NCBI GenBank assembly: GCA_003241055.1
Contig: QFOD01000004.1
Coordinates: 1-64,000 of the forward strand
Reading direction: 5' to 3'
DNA from: Roseateles depolymerans
Lineage (GTDB): Bacteria; Pseudomonadota; Gammaproteobacteria; Burkholderiales; Burkholderiaceae_C
DNA: 64,000 nucleotides
How positions within the stretch are numbered: position 1 is the stretch's first letter; the number at the start of each line of letters is the position of its first letter. The position numbers were made by a program, and so were the translations under genes. Shown here piece after piece: positions 17,242 through 25,668 of this stretch. The notes beneath the pieces are model-generated. The model saw only the letters and a program-made list of their open reading frames with translations, was not told the origin of the DNA and did not search any database.

Positions 17242-17941
17242 GGCTTGCTTTAGTTGCGAGTGACCGTTCGTAGTCGCTCTGCGCAAGCGGCATGCGTCAG
17301 ACACCCTGTTTGTACAGGGGGTGTGCTCGTCGACTGGTTTGAACTCCAAGGCCGAGATTCGTGGGCTCGCCTGTTGCGTGAAGAGAGACCACTGCACAAC
17401 TTCCCTGATGCGCGCTGATCGTTGATCAGGTGCAATCGGCATGTGGATCGGCTCTTTCTGACAGGCATCGAACCACGGATGTTGGAGTCGCCGACGATGG
17501 GGTTGCACGAACTGATGGAGGACTGGAAGGAAATCGCGCAAAAGCGCAAGGGCCTGCGCAGGCCCGAGGCCACACGCAGCAAATGCCCCGAGCCGCACGC
17601 GTCGTCGATGTTCAGCGCTGGTAGGGCAAGGCCAGTGGCACGGAACGTTTGCCACGCAGTTGGATCACGCTTTGAAGGTGCGGCTATACCTCATAGCGGT
17701 CACTGGCTTCGAACCCAGTGATGGCATCCATGCGCACGTCGTTGGCGATCCGTCGCTCCAACTCTTTGCCCGCAGGCGGCAAGGCCGGAGCAAGCCTTGC
17801 GCATCGAGTACCGATCTGCCCTTCAGGTCGTCGCAGAGATACGGGCCGCCCCACCTCAAGGCCTGACGTCAACCGCTCAGTCAATACCTCGGGTGTCGCA
17901 CTTCAGACTCGAGACCGCCCAGCCCCATTCAGGCCTCACTG
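17242..17941. other. 700-bp stretch without a recognisable gene
   Basis: No open frame here has a plausible start, codon bias or recognisable protein. The base composition looks less GC-rich than the flanks. An imperfect inverted repeat (ACACCCTGT with ACAGGGGGTGT, 17301-17324) follows kdsA but lacks a T-tract. Short frames on both strands overlap one another and look like decayed sequence. This may be debris of an old insertion or rearrangement between kdsA and the next glycosyltransferase. Confidence 0.55.
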
Positions 17942-18934
17942 ATGCTCTCCATCTGCATTCCTGCCTACACCTATGTGGACTACACCGCTGAGGCGGTGCG
18001 CTCCATTCTTCAGCAAGACGTCGACGTTGAACTGGTGGTGGTGGAGGACTTTGACTTCCTGGCCCCTGAGCACCCTGAGTACTCCCGCATTGCGGAGGTC
18101 AGAGCCCTGCTGGCCTCGGATGCTCGAGTCCGCTGGATCAGCGCCAACACGCGCCGACCGATCCAGCAAAACTGGAACTACACCGTGGCACAAGCCAGCC
18201 GCCCTCATGTGAAGGTCATGGGGGCGGATGATCGAATGCGCCCTGCCGGGCTGCAGGCCCTGCTGGGCTTTCTGAAGGCCGAACCTCGCACTCAGTTCCT
18301 GGGGCATCTTGGCGTGATCATCAACGACCAGGGCGACGTGGTCCGCCGCATGGCACCCTATGTCGCCAGCCGTGAAGTGGTTCATCTCCGGCCCGAGGAG
18401 GCGGTGCAACTCAAGCTGCGGCAGGTAGCGCGCTTCAGAGAACCAGCCTGCAACGTGTTTGCCAAACGTGTTTGGGAACAGGTGAATGGCTACAGCGAAC
18501 AGTTCAGGTTCTGCTTTGACGTGCATTTCAACACCCGCGTGATGGCCAGCGTGCCTTCGGTGCTCATCAGTGAAGAGTGGTGCGAGCTCCGGCGACACCA
18601 GGGTTCGGATGGCGCCAAGTTGCCGGCCGACCTGGCCTTGGGAGAACTGGAGCAGTTGGTAGAGCTCTCACTGAATCTGATCCAGGGTGGCGGCTCTAAG
18701 CAAGACCGCCAGTATGGTCAGGCCCAGGTGGCCTATCGGCTGGTCGAGTTGGCGCTGGCGCGAGCCAACGGCTCACCGTTGCGGGCTCTGGCCTTCATGT
18801 GGGCGCACCGAGCCCACATGCCTTTGATGCCGGGTGTGATGAGCAAGGTGGCTCGCACGCTGTATCGTCGACTGAGCAAGGGTGATGTTCAAAACACCCT
18901 GGCCAACGCAGAAGAACTGCGCCGCTTGAGATGA
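17942..18934 (+). CDS. Family 2 glycosyltransferase
   Basis: 330 residues. The N-terminal GT-A domain begins LSICIPAYTYVDYTAEAVRS, a clear GT2 start, and the metal/nucleotide motif is D96-D97 in KVMGADDRMRPAGLQ. The remainder is helical and less conserved. It probably adds a sugar in EPS assembly. The ATG is preceded by the gene-free region, and its stop overlaps the start of the acetyltransferase gene (ATGA), so the two are translationally coupled. Its codon usage is somewhat less GC-biased than that of ugd and kdsA. Donor and acceptor are unknown. Confidence 0.85.
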   Translation: MLSICIPAYTYVDYTAEAVRSILQQDVDVELVVVEDFDFLAPEHPEYSRIAEVRALLASDARVRWISANTRRPIQQNWNYTVAQASRPHVKVMGADDRMRPAGLQALLGFLKAEPRTQFLGHLGVIINDQGDVVRRMAPYVASREVVHLRPEEAVQLKLRQVARFREPACNVFAKRVWEQVNGYSEQFRFCFDVHFNTRVMASVPSVLISEEWCELRRHQGSDGAKLPADLALGELEQLVELSLNLIQGGGSKQDRQYGQAQVAYRLVELALARANGSPLRALAFMWAHRAHMPLMPGVMSKVARTLYRRLSKGDVQNTLANAEELRRLR

Positions 18935-19512
18935 GCCAGAACAAGATGCCGGTGGTTGATCTGTCCAAAAGCAAGTCGCATTGGCCGGTGGCCGTGCTCC
19001 TCAGGCGAGGGTTCTGGACCTATGTGCTGGAACCCGTCGTACGCTGGTGGCCCAAGGCGTTCAGCCCCTTGCGCGTTGCAGCACTGCGTCTCATGGGCGC
19101 TCAGATCGGGCCGCGCTGCCTGATCCTGCCAGGCGTCAAGGTGCTCATGCCCTGGAACCTCATCATGGAAGACCACGTGGCGATTGGTCGCCATGTCGAT
19201 GTCTACAACTTCGCGCCGGTCACCATTCGCAGGCAAACCGTGGTGTCGCAGGGCGTTTACCTGTGCACCGGATCGCATGACTACCGTCAGCCCGACATGC
19301 CGTTGACCTACCTGCCCATCACCATCGGCAGCGAGTGCTGGCTTGCCGCGGGTGCGTTTGTCTGCCCGGGAGTGAGCATCGCCGATGGCGTGGTGATTGG
19401 CGCACGGTCAGTGGTGACCAGGAGCGTGACCGAGGCCTGGTCGGTGCACGGAGGGAATCCCAGCGTGAGGATCAAGGCGCGAAAGATGGCCCCCACCGAC
19501 AAGCCCGTTTAA
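18931..19512 (+). CDS. wcaF: WcaF-like hexapeptide-repeat acetyltransferase
   Basis: 193 residues. A left-handed beta-helix follows a short helical N-terminus: repeats such as AQIGPRCLILPGVKV, DHVAIGRHVDVYNF, and ITIGSECWLAAGAFVCPGVS, IADGVVIGARSVVTRSV show the [LIV]-G-x4 hexapeptide pattern. The loop CTGSHDYRQPDMPLTY holds the catalytic His (HDY). This matches the colanic-acid WcaF group, which uses acetyl-CoA to O-acetylate a sugar of the repeat unit in the cytoplasm. It is coupled to the upstream GT2 gene and ends the second plus-strand block. Confidence 0.87.
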   Translation: MSQNKMPVVDLSKSKSHWPVAVLLRRGFWTYVLEPVVRWWPKAFSPLRVAALRLMGAQIGPRCLILPGVKVLMPWNLIMEDHVAIGRHVDVYNFAPVTIRRQTVVSQGVYLCTGSHDYRQPDMPLTYLPITIGSECWLAAGAFVCPGVSIADGVVIGARSVVTRSVTEAWSVHGGNPSVRIKARKMAPTDKPV

Positions 19513-19527
19513 GCAGTCGGGCCTTTT
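19503..19527 (+). terminator. Weak possible terminator at the wcaF stop
   Basis: A short 5-bp stem (GCCCG with CGGGC) spans the wcaF stop codon and is followed by CTTTTG. It lies just before the convergent rfbC gene end. The stem is short, so this is only a candidate. Confidence 0.3.
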
Positions 19528-19665
19528 GTCGCGCGGCTTGTGAGCTTGCGCCACGGGATGCGCCTGCGCAGTTGGCTGCGGCCAAAAGCAGCGGTGGACG
19601 ATCTGCTCAAGGGCGCGCCGGAACCGGGGCGGCACTGATCAGGCCCAGTGCTGCTCCAGCGGCTG

Positions 19666-20223
19666 TCAGTCGAACACGCGGGCGTCGGCCAGTAGCGGCG
19701 CGGCCTGATCCTTGCCTGAGAGCTGGGGCGTGAGGCCGGCGAGTGGCCAATCGATGGCGATGGCCGGGTCGTCCCAGCGCACGGCACCTTCGCACTCGGG
19801 CGCGTAGCGGCCGCTGGTCTTGTAGAGGAAGTCGGCGGTTTCGCTGACCACGACGAAACCGTGGCCGAAGCCGGGGGGGATCCACAGCTGGCGATGGTTG
19901 TCGGCGCTCAGCTCATAGCCGACCCAGCGGCCGAAGTTGGGGCTGGAGCGACGCAGGTCTACGGCGACATCGAACACCGCGCCGGACACGCAGCGCACCA
20001 GCTTGCCCTGGGGGTGCGGTTGCAGCTGGTAGTGCAGGCCGCGCAGCACGCCGCGCGTGGAGCGCGAGTGGTTGTCCTGTACGAAATGCACCTCGTAGCC
20101 CAGCGCGTCGTTGAAGCGGGCCTCGTTCCAGCTTTCCATGAAGAAGCCGCGGGCGTCGCCGAAGACCTTGGGTTCGATCAGCAAGACCTCGGGCAGGGCG
20201 GTGGGGGTGACGGTCAGGGACAT
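19666..20223 (-). CDS. rfbC: dTDP-4-dehydrorhamnose 3,5-epimerase
   Basis: 185 residues from ATG 20223 (4-bp overlap with the rfbA stop). The cupin enzyme has PKVFGDARGFFMESWNEARF at the N-terminus, QDNHSRSTRGVLRGLHYQ with the catalytic His, and WIPPGFGHGFVVVSETADFL. It epimerises dTDP-4-keto-6-deoxyglucose at C3 and C5 in the third step of dTDP-L-rhamnose synthesis. It is the last gene of the minus-strand nucleotide-sugar block. Length and motifs are standard. Confidence 0.95.
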   Translation of the reverse strand: MSLTVTPTALPEVLLIEPKVFGDARGFFMESWNEARFNDALGYEVHFVQDNHSRSTRGVLRGLHYQLQPHPQGKLVRCVSGAVFDVAVDLRRSSPNFGRWVGYELSADNHRQLWIPPGFGHGFVVVSETADFLYKTSGRYAPECEGAVRWDDPAIAIDWPLAGLTPQLSGKDQAAPLLADARVFD

Positions 20224-21113
20224 CAGAACGCTCGGTCGGTCAGCAGCTTGAGCAGGTATTGGCCGTAGCCGTTCTTGGCCAGCGGCTGGGCCAGGCGCTC
20301 GAGCTGTGTGGCATCGATCCAGCCGGCGCGGAAGGCGATTTCCTCGGGGCAGGCAACCTTGAGGCCCTGGCGCTTTTCCAGCGTGGCGATGAACTGGCCG
20401 GCTTCCAGCAGGCTGTCGTGGGTGCCGGTGTCCAGCCAGGCGTAGCCGCGCCCCATGATCTCCACGTCGAGCTGACCCTGGGCCAGGTAGTGCGCGTTGA
20501 CGTCGGTGATTTCCAGCTCGCCGCGCGCGCTGGGCTTGATGCCCGCCGCGATGTCGCACACCTGCTCGTCGTAGAAGTACAGGCCCGTGACTGCGTAGTT
20601 GCTCTTGGGCGACTTGGGCTTTTCCTCGATGGAGAGGGCGCGCTGGCGCTCGTCGAACTCGACCACGCCGTAGCGCTCGGGGTCGTTCACGTGATAGGCG
20701 AACACGCTGGCGCCCGTGCTGCGTGCCGTGGCGTTGCCGAGCAGGCCGGCGAAGTCGTGGCCGTAGAAGATGTTGTCGCCCAGCACCAGGGCGCTGGGGG
20801 CATCACCGACAAAATCGCGGCCGAGGATGAAGGCCTGGGCCAGGCCGTCCGGGCTGGGCTGCACGCAGTAGCTGATGTTCAGGCCCCAGCGGGCGCCGTC
20901 GCCGAGCAGGGCCTCGAAGCGCGGCGTGTCCTGCGGGGTGCTGATGACGAGGATGTCGCGTATGCCCGCCAGCATCAGCGTGCTGAGCGGGTAATAGATC
21001 ATGGGCTTGTCGTAGACCGGCAGCAGCTGCTTGCTGACGGCCAGCGTGGCCGGATGCAGGCGCGTGCCGGAGCCCCCGGCGAGGATGATGCCCTTGCGGT
21101 GCTTGGTGCTCAT
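20223..21113 (-). CDS. rfbA: Glucose-1-phosphate thymidylyltransferase
   Basis: 296 residues. The nucleotidyltransferase signature AGGSGTRLHPATLAVSKQLL and the following YDKPMIYYPLS segment are characteristic, as is VLGDNIFYGHDF. It makes dTDP-glucose from dTTP and glucose-1-phosphate, the first step to dTDP-rhamnose. 13 bp separate it from the upstream rfbD stop, and it overlaps rfbC by 4 bp, so rfbB-D-A-C is one transcription unit. Confidence 0.96.
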   Translation of the reverse strand: MSTKHRKGIILAGGSGTRLHPATLAVSKQLLPVYDKPMIYYPLSTLMLAGIRDILVISTPQDTPRFEALLGDGARWGLNISYCVQPSPDGLAQAFILGRDFVGDAPSALVLGDNIFYGHDFAGLLGNATARSTGASVFAYHVNDPERYGVVEFDERQRALSIEEKPKSPKSNYAVTGLYFYDEQVCDIAAGIKPSARGELEITDVNAHYLAQGQLDVEIMGRGYAWLDTGTHDSLLEAGQFIATLEKRQGLKVACPEEIAFRAGWIDATQLERLAQPLAKNGYGQYLLKLLTDRAF

Positions 21114-21126
21114 GGGGTCTCCGTGC

Positions 21127-22008
21127 TCAGAGGATCTCGTGCAGCAGGCGGGTCACGCCTTGCTGCCAATGGGGCAGGGTGAGGCCGAAGCGCTGCTGCA
21201 GCCGTGCGGTGCTCAGCCGCGAGTTCAGCGGGCGCCGCGCCGGGGTCGGGTATTGCGCGGTGGCGATGGGCAGGATCTGCCCGGGTGCCACTTTCAGCTC
21301 GGCCCCGCGCGAGCGCGCGAACTCGATGACGAAGCGGGCGTACTCGTGCCAGCTGGTCTCGCCACCGGCTACCGCGTGGTAGGTGCCGCTGAGTGCGGGG
21401 TTGGCGCGGGCTGCACGCAGCATATGGGTGCTCAGGTCGGCCAGCAGATCGGCGCCGGTCGGTGCACCGATCTGGTCGGCGATGACCTGCAGCTGTTCGC
21501 GCTCGGCGGCCAGCCGCAGCATGGTGCGGGCGAAGTTGCCGCCGCGCGCCGCATAGACCCAGCTGGTGCGCAGGATCAGGTGCTGGCAGCCGCTGGCGCG
21601 GATGGCGTCCTCGCCGTCCGCCTTGGTCTGGCCGTAGACGCTGAGCGGGGCGATGGGGGCGTCCTCGTCGCGCGGCGTGTGGCCGCTGCCGTCGAACACG
21701 TAGTCGGTGGAGTAGTGCACCAGCAGCGAGCCCAGGCGCTTGGCCTCGATGGCCAGCAGCGCGGGGGCGTCGGTGTTGACGTGACGCGCCAGTTCGGCAT
21801 CGCTCTCGGCCTTGTCGACGGCGGTATAGGCCGCTGCATTGACGATCACCTGGGGCGCAATGGCCTGCACGGCGGCCAGCAGGCCCTGTGGGTAGGCGAG
21901 GTCACCGCCGTTGTCGCGGTTCAGCGCAACCACCTCGCCGGCCACGGCCAGGGAGCGTTGCAGCTCCCAGCCCAGTTGCCCGTGCGGGCCCAGCAGCAGG
22001 ATCTTCAT
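21127..22008 (-). CDS. rfbD: dTDP-4-dehydrorhamnose reductase
   Basis: 293 residues from ATG 22008, chosen because it gives the normal MKILLLGPHGQLGWELQ N-terminus and a 4-bp overlap with the rfbB stop. The NADPH-binding motif GPHGQLG, the STDYVFDGSGHTPRDED segment and the catalytic YGQTK motif are all present. It reduces the 4-keto intermediate to dTDP-L-rhamnose, completing the pathway with rfbB, rfbC and rfbA. Confidence 0.95.
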   Translation of the reverse strand: MKILLLGPHGQLGWELQRSLAVAGEVVALNRDNGGDLAYPQGLLAAVQAIAPQVIVNAAAYTAVDKAESDAELARHVNTDAPALLAIEAKRLGSLLVHYSTDYVFDGSGHTPRDEDAPIAPLSVYGQTKADGEDAIRASGCQHLILRTSWVYAARGGNFARTMLRLAAEREQLQVIADQIGAPTGADLLADLSTHMLRAARANPALSGTYHAVAGGETSWHEYARFVIEFARSRGAELKVAPGQILPIATAQYPTPARRPLNSRLSTARLQQRFGLTLPHWQQGVTRLLHEIL

Positions 22009-23063
22009 GCCGCGTACTGCTTGGAGACCCAGTCGCGGTAGGCGCCGCTTTGCACGCGGGTCACCCATTCGGGGTGATCGAGGTACCACTGCACGGTCTT
22101 GCGTATGCCGGTCTCGAAGGTTTCGGCGGGGCGCCAGCCCAGCTCGCGCTCGATCTTGCGGGCGTCGATCGCATAACGGCGGTCGTGGCCGGGGCGGTCG
22201 GTCACGTAGGTGATGAGGCGGCTGTAGGGGCCTTCGCTGGAGGGCTTGAGCTCGTCAAGCAGCGCGCACACCGTCTTCACGATGTCGATGTTGGCCTTCT
22301 CGTTCCAGCCGCCGATGTTGTAGGTCTCGCCCAGCCGGCCGCCGGCCAGCACGGCGCGGATGCCGCTGCAGTGGTCCGTCACGTAGAGCCAGTCGCGGAT
22401 CTGCTGGCCGTCGCCGTACACGGGAAGGGGCTTGCCGGCGAGCGCGTTGACGATCATTAGCGGGATCAGCTTCTCGGGGAAGTGATAGGGGCCGTAGTTG
22501 TTGGAGCAGTTCGTCGTGACCACCGGCAGGCCGTAGGTGTGGTGCCAGGCGCGCACGAGGTGGTCGCTGGCGGCCTTGCTGGCGCTGTAGGGGCTGTTGG
22601 GCTCGTAGGGGTTGGTCTCGGCGAAGGGCGGGTCACTGGGCTTGAGCGAGCCGTAGACCTCGTCGGTGGACACATGGTGGAAGCGGAACGCGGCCTTGGC
22701 CTCGCCCTGCAGCGAGCCCCAGTAGGCGCGGGCGGCTTCCAGCAGCGTGAAGGTGCCTTCCACATTGGTCTTCATGAAGGCGCCGGGGCCGTGGATGGAA
22801 CGGTCCACATGGCTCTCGGCGGCGAAGTGGACGATGGCGCGCGGCTGGTGGGTGGCCAGCAGCTGGTCCACCAGGGCTCGATCGCCGATGTCGCCCTTGA
22901 CGAAGCGGTGGCGGGCGTCGCCGTCGAGCGACTTCAGGTTCTCGAGGTTGCCGGCGTAGGTCAGCGCGTCGAGATTGACAACGGCCTCATCGGACTGGCG
23001 CAGCCAGTCCAGCACGAAGTTGCTGCCGATGAAGCCGGCGCCGCCGGTGACGAGGATGGTCAT
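22005..23063 (-). CDS. rfbB: dTDP-glucose 4,6-dehydratase
   Basis: 352 residues. The SDR glycine motif GGAGFIGSNF opens the protein, the active-site region reads HVSTDEVYGSL, and YSASKAASDHLVRAWHHTYG supplies the catalytic Tyr and Lys. The NCSNNYGPYHFPEKLIPLMI segment is family-specific. It dehydrates dTDP-glucose to the 4-keto-6-deoxy sugar. It is the first gene of the rhamnose block, separated from manC by 106 bp that include a terminator-like hairpin, so it may have its own promoter. Confidence 0.96.
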   Translation of the reverse strand: MTILVTGGAGFIGSNFVLDWLRQSDEAVVNLDALTYAGNLENLKSLDGDARHRFVKGDIGDRALVDQLLATHQPRAIVHFAAESHVDRSIHGPGAFMKTNVEGTFTLLEAARAYWGSLQGEAKAAFRFHHVSTDEVYGSLKPSDPPFAETNPYEPNSPYSASKAASDHLVRAWHHTYGLPVVTTNCSNNYGPYHFPEKLIPLMIVNALAGKPLPVYGDGQQIRDWLYVTDHCSGIRAVLAGGRLGETYNIGGWNEKANIDIVKTVCALLDELKPSSEGPYSRLITYVTDRPGHDRRYAIDARKIERELGWRPAETFETGIRKTVQWYLDHPEWVTRVQSGAYRDWVSKQYAA

Positions 23064-23117
23064 GGTGGGAGTGGTGCTCTTGAGTCGGGGCAGTGTCGCG
23101 CAACTGAGGCGGGATCC

Positions 23118-23146
23118 GAAAACAGAACAGCCCCGATTTCCGGGGC
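23118..23146 (-). terminator. Possible terminator downstream of manC
   Basis: Read on the minus strand, a 6-bp stem (GCCCCG with CGGGGC, 5-base loop) is followed by TGTTCTGTTTTC, a T-rich tail. It lies between the manC stop and the rfbB start. The stem is short but GC-only, so it may separate the galE-manC unit from rfbBDAC. Confidence 0.5.
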
Positions 23147-23169
23147 CGCCTGGTCTGGAAAAACGGGGC

Positions 23170-24609
23170 TCAGGCCCGGCCGTAGGTGTCTTCGAAGCGG
23201 ACGATGTCGTCCTCGCCGAGGTAGGAGCCGGACTGCACCTCGATGATCTCGAGCGGCACCTTGCCCGGATTGGCCAGGCGGTGGGTCTGGCCCAGCGGGA
23301 TGTAGGTGGACTGGTTTTCGGTCAGCAGGATGGTGCGGTCACCGTTGACGATCTCGGCCGTGCCGCTGACGACGATCCAGTGCTCCGCGCGATGGTGGTG
23401 CATCTGCAGGCTCAGGGAAGCGCCCGGCTTGACCATGATGCGCTTGACCTGATGGCGAGGGCCGTTGTCGATGCTGTCGTACCAGCCCCAGGGGCGGTGC
23501 ACCTTGCGGTGCAGCGCGTGCTCGCCGCGCTGCGAGGCGCCCAGGCGGTTGACGATCTGCTTGACCTCCTGGCTGCGGGCGCGGTCGGACACCAGCACGG
23601 CGTCCGGCGTTTCCACCACGACCACATCCTTCAGGCCCACCACGCCGACCAGGCGGCTGGTGGCGTGCACCAGGGTGTTGTCGCTGTCGGTGATCAGCGC
23701 GTCGCCCACGTGGGCATTGCCGCGCTCGTCCTTGTCGGCCACCTGCCAGACGGCCTCCCAGGCGCCCAGGTCGTTCCAGCCGGCGTCCAGCGGCACCATG
23801 CGCAGCGGGATGTCGCTGCCCGGGCAGCGCTCCATGACGGCGTAGTCCACGGACTCGGAGGGCACGGCGGCAAATTCAGGCTTGCCGGGGCGCACGAACT
23901 TGGCGTCGGTCTTGCGGGCGGCCCAGGCGGCGCGGGTGGCGGCCGCGATGTCGGGGCGGAAGCGCTCCAGCGACTTCATCCAGACGCTGGCGCGCAGCAC
24001 GAACATGCCGCCGTTCCAGTAGTAGCCGCCTTCGGCCAGATAGCGCTGGGCGGTCTCGAGGTCGGGCTTCTCGACGAACTGGGCCACTGCCAGGCCGCGC
24101 GCGTCGGCGGCGGTCTGGATGTAGCCATAGCCGGTTTCCGGCCGGTCCGGCGAAATGCCGAGGATCACGATGGCGCCGTCGGCCGCTTCCCGCACGGCCT
24201 GCTGCAGCGCGGCGGTGAAGGCGGCGGGCGCGGTCACGGTCTGGTCGGCCGGGGTCACCACCAGCACCGGGTCCTGGCCGTTTTCAAGTGCGGCCAGGGC
24301 CGCCAGCGTCAGTGCGGGGGCCGTGTTGCGGCCCGAGGGCTCCAGCAGCACGCTGCTGGGCTCCAGCCCGGTTTCGCGCAGCTGATCCAGCACCAGGAAG
24401 CGATGCTCCTCGTTGCCGACGATGCAGGGGCCGGCGAGCTCGAATTCGGGCGAGGCCAGTGCCGCCAGGCGGCGCGCGGCCAGCTGGAACAGGCTCTCGT
24501 TGCCCGACAACACCAGGAACTGCTTGGGATAGCCCGAGCGGGACAGCGGCCACAGGCGGGTGCCGGAGCCACCGGCCATGATGACCGGCTGGACGGAAAT
24601 CTTGCTCAT
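23170..24609 (-). CDS. manC: Mannose-1-phosphate guanylyltransferase / mannose-6-phosphate isomerase
   Basis: 479 residues, the normal length for the two-domain ManC/AlgA type. The N-terminal nucleotidyltransferase carries VIMAGGSGTRLWPLSRSGYP and KQFL. The C-terminal cupin domain contains LQMHHHRAEHWIVVSGTAEI, the metal-binding site of type II phosphomannose isomerases. The enzyme makes GDP-mannose, the precursor of mannosyl residues and, via Gmd and the Fcl encoded at the left edge, GDP-fucose. 30 bp separate it from galE upstream. Confidence 0.95.
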   Translation of the reverse strand: MSKISVQPVIMAGGSGTRLWPLSRSGYPKQFLVLSGNESLFQLAARRLAALASPEFELAGPCIVGNEEHRFLVLDQLRETGLEPSSVLLEPSGRNTAPALTLAALAALENGQDPVLVVTPADQTVTAPAAFTAALQQAVREAADGAIVILGISPDRPETGYGYIQTAADARGLAVAQFVEKPDLETAQRYLAEGGYYWNGGMFVLRASVWMKSLERFRPDIAAATRAAWAARKTDAKFVRPGKPEFAAVPSESVDYAVMERCPGSDIPLRMVPLDAGWNDLGAWEAVWQVADKDERGNAHVGDALITDSDNTLVHATSRLVGVVGLKDVVVVETPDAVLVSDRARSQEVKQIVNRLGASQRGEHALHRKVHRPWGWYDSIDNGPRHQVKRIMVKPGASLSLQMHHHRAEHWIVVSGTAEIVNGDRTILLTENQSTYIPLGQTHRLANPGKVPLEIIEVQSGSYLGEDDIVRFEDTYGRA

Positions 24610-24639
24610 ATCGGAACTTTAGAAAGAGAAGGTGACGCC

Positions 24640-25662
24640 TCAGGCGTCGCCGAAACCCTGGGGATTCTGCTGCTGCCAGCGCCAGCTGTCTTCGCACATG
24701 CGCTGGAGGTCCAGCTTCGCCTGCCAGCCCAGCGCCTCGCGTGCGAGCGTGGGGTCGGCCCAGCAGGCGGCGATGTCGCCGGGGCGGCGAGCGACGATCT
24801 GGTAGGGCACGGGGCGCCCGCTGGCGGCCTCGTAGGCCTTCACCAGGTCGAGCACGCTGTAGCCCTGGCCGGTGCCGAGGTTGACGGTGATCGAACGGTC
24901 GCCGCCGAGCAGCCAGTCGAGGGCGGCGACATGGCCCTCGGCCAGGTCGGTCACGTGGATGTAGTCGCGCACGCCGGTGCCGTCGGGCGTGGGGTAGTCG
25001 TTGCCGAACACCGAGAGCCTGTCGCGGCGGCCGACGGCCACCTGGGCGACGTAGGGCATCAGGTTGTTGGGCGTGCCCCGCGGGTCTTCGCCGATGCGGC
25101 CGCTCTCATGCGCGCCGACCGGGTTGAAGTAGCGCAGCGTGGCGGTCTGCCAGGCCGGATCGGCGACGCCGATGTCGCGCAGGATCTGCTCGCCCATCAG
25201 CTTGGTGGCGCCATAGGGGTTGGTGGCGGAGGTGGGCGCGTCCTCGCGCAGCGGCAGCGATTCCGGTGAACCGTAGACCGTGGCGCTGGAGCTGAACACC
25301 ATGCGCCGGCAGCCGTGACGGCGCATGGCCTCGCAGGTGGACACCAGGCCGCCGAGGTTGTTGCGGTAGTACTCCAGCGGCTTGGCGACGGACTCGCCCA
25401 CGGCCTTGTGCGCGGCGAAGTGCACCACGGCGGCGGGCTGGTGGCGGGCGAAGACGGCCTCCAGCGCGGCCATGTCGTTGACGTCGGCCTGCTCGAAGGT
25501 CACCGGCGCGCCCGCCAGCTCGGCGAGCCGGTCCAGCACGACGGGCGAACTGTTGGAGAAGTTGTCCAGCCCGACCACGCGGTGGCCGGCGGCGATCAGC
25601 GCCAGCCAGGTGTGGGACGCGATGTAGCCGGTTGCGCCGGTCAGCAGGATGGGGCGGCTCAT
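24640..25662 (-). CDS. galE: UDP-glucose 4-epimerase
   Basis: 340 residues. The SDR NAD motif reads TGATGYIASHTWLAL, so the third glycine of GxxGxxG is Ala. The catalytic YGATK motif is in SATNPYGATKLMGEQIL, and SSSATVYGSPESLPL and FNPVGAHESGRIGEDP are typical of GalE. It interconverts UDP-glucose and UDP-galactose, supplying galactose for the EPS. It starts 6 bp after the outer-membrane protein stop and is part of the wcaJ-epsL-galE-manC unit. Confidence 0.93.
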   Translation of the reverse strand: MSRPILLTGATGYIASHTWLALIAAGHRVVGLDNFSNSSPVVLDRLAELAGAPVTFEQADVNDMAALEAVFARHQPAAVVHFAAHKAVGESVAKPLEYYRNNLGGLVSTCEAMRRHGCRRMVFSSSATVYGSPESLPLREDAPTSATNPYGATKLMGEQILRDIGVADPAWQTATLRYFNPVGAHESGRIGEDPRGTPNNLMPYVAQVAVGRRDRLSVFGNDYPTPDGTGVRDYIHVTDLAEGHVAALDWLLGGDRSITVNLGTGQGYSVLDLVKAYEAASGRPVPYQIVARRPGDIAACWADPTLAREALGWQAKLDLQRMCEDSWRWQQQNPQGFGDA

Positions 25663-25668
25663 GCGACG

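Noticed and set aside
17301..17324. Inverted repeat after kdsA as a terminator
   Set aside because: The stem has a bulge and no T-tract follows; described within the intergenic entry only.
17385..17404. GAGACCACTGCACAACTTCC, resembling an IS5-family terminal repeat
   Set aside because: No matching inverted copy was found in the rest of the 700-bp stretch, and no transposase remnant is readable, so an insertion-sequence call is not supported.
17422..17721. 99-codon plus-strand frame in the gap after kdsA
   Set aside because: No family resemblance, mixed codon usage, overlapping frames on both strands, and no ribosome site.
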